Source of the DNA: CAZOYN01 sp964584135
GTDB lineage: Bacteria > Patescibacteriota > Saccharimonadia > Saccharimonadales > UBA4665
Length of the DNA: 32,619 bases
Direction of reading: 5' to 3'
NCBI GenBank assembly: GCA_964584135.1
Contig: CAZOYN010000004.1
Location: forward strand, 1 to 32,619
The notes beneath the pieces are model-generated. The model had not been told where the DNA came from. It saw nothing but the letters and a program-made list of their open reading frames with translations, and did not search any database. The translations under genes and the position numbers were made by a program. Shown here in pieces: positions 13,625-18,797 of this stretch. Each line of letters starts with the position of its first letter. The stretch's first letter is position 1.

Positions 13625-14024
13625 ATCTAGCGTTACCCGCATGTCCATAAACATCTAGAAGAAACTCTTTGTGGGAGCCAAAATGACCACGTTTTACAAC
13701 AAACTCACCCGATAAATTATCTTTCAAGTTATCTAGAATTGGTATAGACGTTTCAGTGTCTGCTAGGCTACTGGATAAATGAGCAAAGGGCAAGATGACA
13801 ATTGTATTGTGCCCCACATCATGTGCCATTTTAGTAATTTCATCTATAAGCCCAGCCGTTGATTCAACCGTGTCGCCTTTTTCTACTGTAACTAGAGCAA
13901 CTACACAGTTGATTTCAGTCTGTGCCGGTTCACTTACTGGTTCGGGGTGTATATTATCGGGTCGGTTGGCTAATTGTCCTACTTGAATACGATAATTTTT
14001 ACAATGTAATAGCAAAACCTTCAT
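13611..14024 (-). CDS. Freestanding archaeal-type threonyl-tRNA editing domain
   Basis: The 137-residue protein matches, from end to end, the N-terminal editing domain of archaeal ThrRS (the tRNA-Thr_ED family, DTD-like fold). It shows MKVLLLHCKNYRIQV at the start, VALVTVEKGD (42-51), PFAHLSSSLA (79-88, archaeal PYAHLSSxLA), and HFGSHKEF (114-121, archaeal FGWYKxF) with a following GH. In archaea this domain removes wrongly attached serine from tRNA-Thr. Here it stands alone, while the window's ThrRS is bacterial with an intact N2 editing domain, so it would act in trans as a second proofreader or a D-aminoacyl-type deacylase. TGGTATAGT ends 8 nt before the ATG, so a leaderless mRNA is predicted. 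The family call is by recognition, not search. Confidence 0.75.
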   Translation of the reverse strand: MKVLLLHCKNYRIQVGQLANRPDNIHPEPVSEPAQTEINCVVALVTVEKGDTVESTAGLIDEITKMAHDVGHNTIVILPFAHLSSSLADTETSIPILDNLKDNLSGEFVVKRGHFGSHKEFLLDVYGHAGNARFREF

Positions 14025-14032
14025 TTGCTATG

Positions 14033-14041
14033 ACTATACCA
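14033..14041 (-). promoter_or_regulatory. Extended -10 of the editing-domain gene
   Basis: On the minus strand TGGTATAGT (hexamer 14033-14038) ends 8 nt before the ATG at 14024. Confidence 0.6.
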
Positions 14042-14100
14042 CAGTGCTACGGTATCTGTTAAACACTACTTAAAGCGTGGCTACATCTGTAGTAGAATAG

Positions 14101-14128
14101 GGTCGGCAGCAGTGCTAGTCTGCCGACC
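14101..14128. promoter_or_regulatory. 9-bp perfect hairpin upstream of tRNA-Pro(CGG)
   Basis: GGTCGGCAG and CTGCCGACC form a perfect 9-bp stem with a 10-nt loop, ending 8 nt before the tRNA. No T-tract follows. A -10-like TAGAAT (14093-14098) just upstream would put the hairpin at the promoter-proximal end of the tRNA precursor. It may be a processing or regulatory element. Confidence 0.4.
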
Positions 14129-14136
14129 AATATTTT

Positions 14137-14213
14137 CAGGGTGTGGCGCAGCTTGGTAGCGCGCAGCGTTCGGGACGCTGAGGTCGGAGGTTCAAATCCT
14201 CTCACCCTGACCA
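14137..14213 (+). tRNA. tRNA-Pro (anticodon CGG)
   Basis: Acceptor CAGGGTG pairs with CACCCTG, the discriminator is A, and CCA is encoded. The loop TTCGGGA in a CAGCG/CGCTG stem gives CGG. It shares stretches with tRNA-Pro(GGG) at 11285, such as TGGTAGCGCG and GAGGTCG, and forms the right border of the AT-rich islet. Confidence 0.93.
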
Positions 14214-14225
14214 GTTTAGATAAAA

Positions 14226-14252
14226 GAAAAAGCAGCTCTAGGGCTGCTTTTT
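14226..14252 (+). terminator. Terminator of tRNA-Pro(CGG)
   Basis: AGCAGC and GCTGCT form a hairpin followed by TTTTT and preceded by AAAAA, 15 nt after the tRNA. With A- and T-tracts on either side it could work in both directions. Confidence 0.8.
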
Positions 14253-14300
14253 GAATTAGGCTAGCGCGACTTGAGTTATTAGCTCCAAGCCCAATTTTGT

Positions 14301-14342
14301 GCGGCTGATGCCGCAGTTTGGTTTGAGACCCAGACTGACAGG
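14301..14342 (+). repeat. Truncated relic of the tRNA-like element at 14485
   Basis: This stretch shares CGCAGTTTGG and TGAGACCCAG, in the same order and spacing (one base shorter), with 14490-14535, and continues similarly (ACTGACAGGT versus GCTGGCCGGGT). It lacks the T-arm and acceptor 3' strand and is followed by AT-rich DNA with a run of seven T's at 14353-14359. It also carries its own GCGGC/GCCGC hairpin. It looks like a decayed or partial duplicate. Confidence 0.5.
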
Positions 14343-14484
14343 TAAATTATAGTTTTTTTATCTCTGTTTTTCAAATCAATTCAACCTAATTATTAAAATA
14401 ATTAATGATTAGGGCATGAACTTTTGATTATTTACTAATTCAGTGGTTAATATTAGCGTGTCTGGTGGTACGTAGTACCTTTTA

Positions 14485-14558
14485 GGGGGTACAGACTGGT
14501 GTCGCAGTTTGGAACTGAGACCCAGGCTGGCCGGGTTCGATCCCCGGTGCCTCCACCA
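14485..14558 (+). tRNA. Aberrant tRNA-like RNA, identity unclear
   Basis: This 74-nt element has a tRNA-sized frame. Acceptor GGGGGTA pairs with TGCCTCC (with G3-U70 and one more G-U), the T-arm is perfect (CCGGG TTCGATC CCCGG), the discriminator is A, and CCA is encoded. The middle does not fold normally. A cloverleaf is possible with a short D-arm (ACT/AGT) and a weak anticodon stem (TTGGA/CCCAG) whose loop lacks U33. A stronger alternative is one long hairpin (CTGG-GTC-CAGTT / AACTG-GAC-CCAG, 14496-14525). G3-U70 is the alanine identity pair, as in tmRNA, but there is no mRNA-like domain. It could be a pseudo-tRNA, a degenerate tRNA-Pro derivative, or a tRNA-like regulator. Confidence 0.5.
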
Positions 14559-14569
14559 GACGCCTGGCG

Positions 14570-14578
14570 TGTTAAGAT
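14570..14578 (+). promoter_or_regulatory. Extended -10 of the PCD-RNase H gene
   Basis: TGTTAAGAT ends 7 nt before the ATG at 14586, predicting a leaderless mRNA. Confidence 0.55.
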
Positions 14579-14585
14579 AGTAGGC

Positions 14586-15290
14586 ATGTGGCAAGAAACC
14601 AAACACGGACTTTATAGGCAGTTCAACTTTGAAGATTTTAAAGAGGCCTTCGCTTTTATGGCGCGCGTGGCTGAAGTGGCTGAAAGTATGAACCACCATC
14701 CGCGCTGGGAAAATGACTGGAGCGTGGTGCAAATTTGGCTGAATACACACTCGGAGCAGGGCGCCATAACAGATAAGGATCGAGCCTTGGCTGAGGCAAT
14801 TGACGCCATAGCCGATAAAAAGTCACCGGCCAAATTCCCAGATGTCGCCCCACACCCAGAGAAAGTTAAGATTTATGCCGATGGTGGCTCTCGGGGCAAC
14901 CCGGGCCCGAGCGCCAGCGGCTTTGTAGTGCTCAATGCCGAGCATGGCGACAAAGTGATTGTCGACAAAGGTGTTTATCTAGGTGTCACCACCAATAACC
15001 AGGCTGAATATACAGCACTCAAATTAGCCCTCGAAGAGGCGCACCACATAGGTGCCCGCGAGGTACAGGTATTCATGGACAGTTTGCTGGTAGTGAATCA
15101 AATGAAGGGCGTTTTTAAGGTGCGAAACCGCGATTTGTGGCCGATTCACGATGCTATTAAGCAATCAGTTAAACTGTTCAAGCATGTAAGTTTTCAGCAC
15201 GTGCCGCGTGAGCTCAATAAACTGGCCGATGCCGCCGTCAACCGGGCGCTGGATGAAGAGCTGGGCCTGACTTCAACAACGGCAGCATAA
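14586..15290 (+). CDS. Fusion of pterin-4a-carbinolamine dehydratase-like domain and RNase HI
   Basis: The 234-residue protein joins two domains. Residues 1-75 match pterin-4a-carbinolamine dehydratase: RQFNFEDFKEAFAFM, then E33-x3-HHP (37-39), Trp45, His55 and Asp65, the family's active-site pattern; the first ~20 residues of that family are missing. Residues 94-225 are a type I ribonuclease H with D99 (YADGGSRGNPG), E141 (QAEYTAL), D165 (FMDS) and D215 (LADAAVN), all four catalytic acidic residues. RNase H removes RNA from RNA-DNA hybrids. The ATG at 14586 is chosen because a -10 ends 7 nt before it; the longer frame would run through the tRNA-like RNA. It lies directly before rnpB. Confidence 0.87.
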   Translation: MWQETKHGLYRQFNFEDFKEAFAFMARVAEVAESMNHHPRWENDWSVVQIWLNTHSEQGAITDKDRALAEAIDAIADKKSPAKFPDVAPHPEKVKIYADGGSRGNPGPSASGFVVLNAEHGDKVIVDKGVYLGVTTNNQAEYTALKLALEEAHHIGAREVQVFMDSLLVVNQMKGVFKVRNRDLWPIHDAIKQSVKLFKHVSFQHVPRELNKLADAAVNRALDEELGLTSTTAA

Positions 15291-15291
15291 G

Positions 15292-15300
15292 TGTTATAAT
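15292..15300 (+). promoter_or_regulatory. Extended -10 promoter of rnpB
   Basis: TGTTATAAT, a consensus extended -10, ends 7 nt before the predicted RNase P RNA 5' end. Confidence 0.8.
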
Positions 15301-15307
15301 AAGTTTG

Positions 15308-15766
15308 GCCAGATTATCGGCTGATCGCGTGACCAGCTTTGGGCGCGTGGGGAGGTGGCAGATATGCTTGTTGCCTATGTGAGCATATAACCACCGACCA
15401 TCACGAATCCAAAGCTGGTCACGAGGAAAGTCCGGGCAGCAAAGGGAATGGTAGTCGCTAACGGCGACCAAGGGTAACCTTAGGGAAAGTGCCACAGAAA
15501 CCAAACCGCCCACTTCGGTGGGTAAGGATGAAACGAGTGGGGTAAAAGCCCACAGTTGTCTACGGTGACGTAGACAAGCGGTAAACCCTACCGGCTGCAA
15601 GGAGATGGATTTTTTAGGCCTAAAGCCTAAAGTGTCCCGCTAAGAATTCATCACAAAAACCGCTCGAGTCCGCCAGCAATGGCAGATCTAGATAGATGAT
15701 CAGCGTCCCGCTCGTTTTGTTCGCAAAAAGAGCGGGACACAGAACCCGGCTTATAGATAATCTGGC
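15308..15766 (+). ncRNA. rnpB: RNase P RNA
   Basis: The ends pair perfectly over 11 bp (GCCAGATTATC at 15308-15318 with GATAATCTGGC at 15756-15766), forming P1. Conserved landmarks appear in order: GAGGAAAGTCCGGGC (15423-15437), GGGAAAGTGCCACAGAAA, GGATGAAACGAGTGGGGTAAAA split by its usual features, GGTAAACCC, CTAGATAGATGAT and the 3' ACAGAACCCGGCTTAT. It processes pre-tRNA 5' ends. At about 459 nt it is longer than typical bacterial type A RNAs (~380). GTGTCCCGCT near 15632 and GTCCCGCTC near 15703 are both complementary to the same AGCGGGACAC (15731-15740), so two alternative helices are possible near the 3' side. Confidence 0.93.
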
Positions 15767-15792
15767 TGCCTAAGCATAAAGCAGGAGGGGAA

Positions 15793-17130
15793 ATGACTGA
15801 AGTACTGGTGGCTGGATCAACCGGCGGACGGGAACACGCGCTTGGCCTGGCCATATACGAAGATGGCATGAACCATCTGACATTTACTCATGGTGGCAAT
15901 GCCGGTACGCGCCAGATTGGTAATAATGTGGCAGCCGCAGATGTTGAGTCGGTGATGCCCTACGCCATAGATACGGAGAGCAGTAAATTATACGAAATTG
16001 AGCTGGCAGTTGTCGGGCCCGAAGCGCCACTGGTGGCCGGTTTGGCAGATAAGTTGCGGGCAGCCGGTATACCTACTTTTGGTCCTGGCGCCGATGGCGC
16101 GCAGCTGGAGGCCAGCAAGGCTTTTACCGCCCGCTTTTGTGAGGAGTTCGGTATCTCCCAACCAGACTTTGAAGTGGTGGATGACCAAGAAGCTGCCTAT
16201 CGTTTTATGAAGGATCGGGTGCCGCAAAGCTACGTCATCAAGGCTGACGGTCTAGCCGGCGGCAAGGGCGTGGTGCTACCGGAAAATGAATCAGAAGCCG
16301 TTCAAACAGTGGCGGGCATGCTTGATGGCTCACTGTTTGGTGACGCTGGCAAGCAGATTGTCTTCCAGCGGCGCTTGGATAGTGCCGGACCGGAAGTTTC
16401 GGCGCTCTATGTGCTCGATGGTAAGCATTTTGCGTTGCTGCCGTTATCTCAGGACCACAAACGTTTACTCGACGGTGACGAAGGACCAAATACTGGCGGC
16501 ATGGGTGCCTACACCCCCGTTAATTTTGCTGATGCACCATTGCTCGATGGGCTGATGGACATTGGTGAGCGCTTAACCAACGGGCTACAGAAACGGGGAA
16601 TTGATTATCGGGGCGTGGCCTACGTCGGAGCTATGCAAGACGCCAGTAAAGATAATCGACCCTCCGTACTTGAAATAAATGTCCGCTTTGGTGACCCAGA
16701 AACCCAGGTTATTCTGGTTAGTCTGGGCCAGCTGGGAATAAGTGCCTTTGAATTGATACAGTCGGCAGCCCACGGCAGTTTAGATCCTAGTCTGCGCGGT
16801 AGCTATCTGGGTCGCGGGCTTAGCCAAGCGGCTATAACCGTTTGTCTGGCCTCTGAAAATTACCCAAACAAACCGGTGACAGGCAAGGTTATCCATGGTC
16901 TGGATAATTTCTATGAAGGGGTCACGGTGCACCATGGTGGCACGAAATATGATCTAGCTTCCGGCGAGGTGCTGACAACCGGCGGTCGGGTACTCTATGT
17001 GACTGCTTTTGGCGAAACGATAGATCGGGCAGCTACGCGAGCCTACGCTGCCATTGATGAACGCGCTATTCACTTTAAAGGAATGCAGTACCGAGCCGAC
17101 ATTGGCTGGCAAGCCCGAAGCGCAGCCTAG
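15793..17130 (+). CDS. purD: Phosphoribosylamine-glycine ligase (GARS)
   Basis: The 445-residue ATP-grasp enzyme joins glycine to phosphoribosylamine, step 2 of de novo purine synthesis. Family motifs are intact: VLVAGSTGGREHALG at the start, 'VIKADGLAGGKGVVLP', 'LPLSQDHKRLLDGDEGPNTG' with GGMGAYTP, 'YRGVAYVGAM' and 'LEINVRFGDPETQ' with the metal-binding residues. Length is near the family's ~430. AGGAGG lies 4 nt before the ATG. No other purine gene is in the window, and ultrasmall CPR bacteria usually lack the complete pathway, so its role here is unclear. It may feed a partial pathway or act with host-derived intermediates; that is inference. Confidence 0.93.
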   Translation: MTEVLVAGSTGGREHALGLAIYEDGMNHLTFTHGGNAGTRQIGNNVAAADVESVMPYAIDTESSKLYEIELAVVGPEAPLVAGLADKLRAAGIPTFGPGADGAQLEASKAFTARFCEEFGISQPDFEVVDDQEAAYRFMKDRVPQSYVIKADGLAGGKGVVLPENESEAVQTVAGMLDGSLFGDAGKQIVFQRRLDSAGPEVSALYVLDGKHFALLPLSQDHKRLLDGDEGPNTGGMGAYTPVNFADAPLLDGLMDIGERLTNGLQKRGIDYRGVAYVGAMQDASKDNRPSVLEINVRFGDPETQVILVSLGQLGISAFELIQSAAHGSLDPSLRGSYLGRGLSQAAITVCLASENYPNKPVTGKVIHGLDNFYEGVTVHHGGTKYDLASGEVLTTGGRVLYVTAFGETIDRAATRAYAAIDERAIHFKGMQYRADIGWQARSAA

Positions 17131-17185
17131 CCCCATTAGTCTTAACCAATCCTTAACTTTTGTTCCTTCTTTGCTCTATGGGGGT

Positions 17186-17222
17186 TACAATGCATTGTCG
17201 AGATAGTAAACCCTGTTTACTA
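17186..17222 (+). promoter_or_regulatory. Promoter and inverted-repeat operator of the MarR-type gene
   Basis: TACAAT (17186-17191) is a likely -10. Just downstream TAGTAAAC-CCT-GTTTACTA (17204-17222) has perfect 8-bp arms, typical for a MarR dimer. Placed over the start of transcription, it would allow the regulator to block its own gene. Confidence 0.6.
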
Positions 17223-17245
17223 AATGGACAGTGGGCTGGAGGCAT

Positions 17246-17662
17246 ATGAAAGAACGAACATCAGAATCTGTCGTAGAGCTTTTTCGCGAAACGGTAGAGT
17301 GCTGGCAGCAACAGCGTCAAAGAGTATTGCTGGCATATGGAATTAGCCCGCTTCAATACCAAATTATCCATATTGTTGCAGATAGGAAACAGCAGTGGTG
17401 GCCTTCGCAGCAGTTGATCGCTGATCAGCTGGGGTTAAATAAAATGACATTTTCCAAGATGATTAGACGGGCGCAGACGGAGGGATTGATAACAAGAATA
17501 CCTAGTCCAGTGTTTGATAAGCGCACAATGATCGTTCGTCCCAGCCAGAAGAGCATGAATGCTTTAGAGAAGCTAGCCAAGACCGACGAGCATTTCTTCA
17601 GCCCCTTAACAAAAGCAGAACGAGCTCAGCTTGAACGTATCTACCGGAAATTGATGAGCTGA
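17246..17662 (+). CDS. MarR-family winged-helix regulator
   Basis: The 138-residue protein has the MarR layout. A dimerisation helix (VVELFRETVECWQQQRQRVL) is followed by 'GISPLQYQIIHIVAD', then the HTH 'WPSQQLIADQLGLNKMTFSKMIRRAQTEGLI', and a wing with 'DKRTMIVRPSQKS', matching the conserved D-x-R-x3-(V/L)-x-(L/P)-T/S pattern. The C-terminal helices (KAERAQLERIYRKLM) complete the dimer interface. GGAGG (17238-17242) lies 3 nt before the ATG. The operator upstream suggests autoregulation. Its target and ligand are unknown; the gene stands alone and converges on rplT with 2 nt between stops. Confidence 0.8.
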   Translation: MKERTSESVVELFRETVECWQQQRQRVLLAYGISPLQYQIIHIVADRKQQWWPSQQLIADQLGLNKMTFSKMIRRAQTEGLITRIPSPVFDKRTMIVRPSQKSMNALEKLAKTDEHFFSPLTKAERAQLERIYRKLMS

Positions 17663-17664
17663 GG

Positions 17665-18009
17665 TTACTTCTTGGCGGTTTTGACGACGGCCGTGAAGGC
17701 TCGGGGCTCGTTAACGGCTAGTTCGGCTAAGATCTTGCGGTCCAGGGTAACGCCGGTGGCTTTGAGGCCGGCAATCAGTTTTGAATAGGTGGTGCCGTTC
17801 AGGCGGGCTGCGGCGTTAATGCGGGTGTTCCACAATTCGCGGAAAGTGCGCTTGCGGTTACGGCGGTCGCGGGTGGCAAACTGCAACGACTTAGTAACTG
17901 CTTGGCGGCCACGCTTAACGCTGGCCCGGTGCGGGTGGGTCATACCCTTTGTGGCTTTGCGGATTTTATTGTGCTTGGCGTGGGCGGCCACGCCTCTCTT
18001 AACTCTCAT
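17665..18009 (-). CDS. rplT: 50S ribosomal protein bL20
   Basis: The 114-residue protein has the L20 pattern: MRVKRGVAAHAKHNKI at the start, a long basic helix, 'LWNTRINAAARLNGTTYSKLIAGL' and 'LDRKILAELAVNEP'. It is an early-assembly 23S rRNA-binding protein and, in other bacteria, a translational repressor of the infC-rpmI-rplT operon. It is the last gene of that operon here, 1 nt after rpmI. No terminator is visible before the convergent MarR-type gene. Confidence 0.95.
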   Translation of the reverse strand: MRVKRGVAAHAKHNKIRKATKGMTHPHRASVKRGRQAVTKSLQFATRDRRNRKRTFRELWNTRINAAARLNGTTYSKLIAGLKATGVTLDRKILAELAVNEPRAFTAVVKTAKK

Positions 18010-18010
18010 C

Positions 18011-18205
18011 TTAGACTCCTAAATTCTTCTTGATGGCTTTGGCCATGGTACCGGTGCGGGTTTCTAGGCCGGACAGTGACCGCTTGCGGCTGCCGCTTTT
18101 CTTACCCAGGAAGTGGTTCATGTTGGGGTGGCCAACGCGAATTTTCCCGTTCTTGCTCAGCTTAACACGGTCTTTAGTACCGCTATGCGTCTTCAGTTTT
18201 GGCAT
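18011..18205 (-). CDS. rpmI: 50S ribosomal protein bL35
   Basis: The 64-residue basic protein matches L35: MPKLKTHSGTKDRVKLSKNG, 'NHFLGKKSGSRKRSLSG' and a short tail. It is the middle gene of infC-rpmI-rplT. Its start lies inside the end of infC (23-nt overlap), with GGGAGA ahead of the ATG, so its translation is probably coupled to infC. Confidence 0.93.
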   Translation of the reverse strand: MPKLKTHSGTKDRVKLSKNGKIRVGHPNMNHFLGKKSGSRKRSLSGLETRTGTMAKAIKKNLGV

Positions 18206-18731
18206 GATGTTCTCCCGGTTTCTTGCCGCTAGCGCGGATAACGAAACTTAACTGTTTGCCAGCCAGTTGTGGCTGTTGGTCAACTATTATTGTATCACCT
18301 AACTGCTCAATAACCCTTTGGGCAAGCGCGAAACCGATTTCGCGGTGGGCTTGCTCACGTCCGCGGTAAAAGAGGGTGACTTTTACCTTATGCCCGATCT
18401 CCAGAAACTTAATGACTTTGTCGAGCTTGATGTCCAGGTCGTGCTGGCCAATCTTGAGCCCGAAGCGGATCTGCTTCATTTCCAGGGTCTTGGCAGTCTT
18501 GCGGTTGCGCTGCAGTTGTTTGGTGCGCTGGTAATTGTACTTGCCCCAGTTCACGATTTTGACAACCGGTGGGGTGGCATCTGGTGAAATCTCCACCAGG
18601 TCCAGTTCACGCTCCTGGGCGGCCGCGAGGGCTTCCTGACGGCTTAAGACGCCGAGCTGTTTGCCAGCCTCATCAATGACCCGTAACTGTGGTGCCCGAA
18701 TCTGTTCATTCAGGCGGGTATATTTGGCGAT
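18183..18731 (-). CDS. infC: Translation initiation factor IF-3, AUC start codon
   Basis: The 182-residue protein has both IF-3 domains: 'YTRLNEQIRAPQLRVIDEAG', 'VLSRQEALAAAQERELDLVE', ISPDATPPVVKI, 'NWGKYNYQRTKQ', then 'IKLDKVIKFLEIGHKVKVTL' and 'FYRGREQAHREIG'. IF-3 checks initiator tRNA and start codons on the 30S subunit. Between an in-frame TAG upstream and the conserved N-terminus there is no ATG, GTG or TTG. The only well-placed start is ATC (18729-18731), 6 nt after AAGGAG; ATA two codons earlier is too close. Near-cognate starts are the known device for IF-3 autoregulation. An extended -10 (TGTTACAAT, hexamer 18764-18769) lies upstream. It heads the rpmI-rplT operon. Confidence 0.93.
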   Translation of the reverse strand: MAKYTRLNEQIRAPQLRVIDEAGKQLGVLSRQEALAAAQERELDLVEISPDATPPVVKIVNWGKYNYQRTKQLQRNRKTAKTLEMKQIRFGLKIGQHDLDIKLDKVIKFLEIGHKVKVTLFYRGREQAHREIGFALAQRVIEQLGDTIIVDQQPQLAGKQLSFVIRASGKKPGEHHAKTEDA

Positions 18732-18763
18732 ACCTATCTCCTTGTTGGTCTAACGTCTCGAGC

Positions 18764-18772
18764 ATTGTAACA
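18764..18772 (-). promoter_or_regulatory. Promoter of the infC-rpmI-rplT operon
   Basis: On the minus strand TGTTACAAT (extended -10) precedes a leader of about 26 nt carrying AAGGAG before the AUC start. Confidence 0.65.
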
Positions 18773-18797
18773 GATGCGTTCCCAGAGGTCAAACCAT

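Noticed and set aside
14485..14558. Ordinary tRNA-Pro(TGG)
   Set aside because: TTTGGAA could serve as an anticodon loop, but the D-arm region would be only 11 nt, the variable region 11 nt, and the anticodon stem mismatched, so a normal tRNA-Pro is not supported.
14409..14750. Minus-strand 113-residue frame with 'RGSNPASLG'
   Set aside because: This is the classic artefact of translating across a tRNA T-arm; it covers the tRNA-like element and the antisense of the PCD domain.
18318..18587. Plus-strand 89-residue frame
   Set aside because: Antisense shadow of infC, which is well supported by family motifs.
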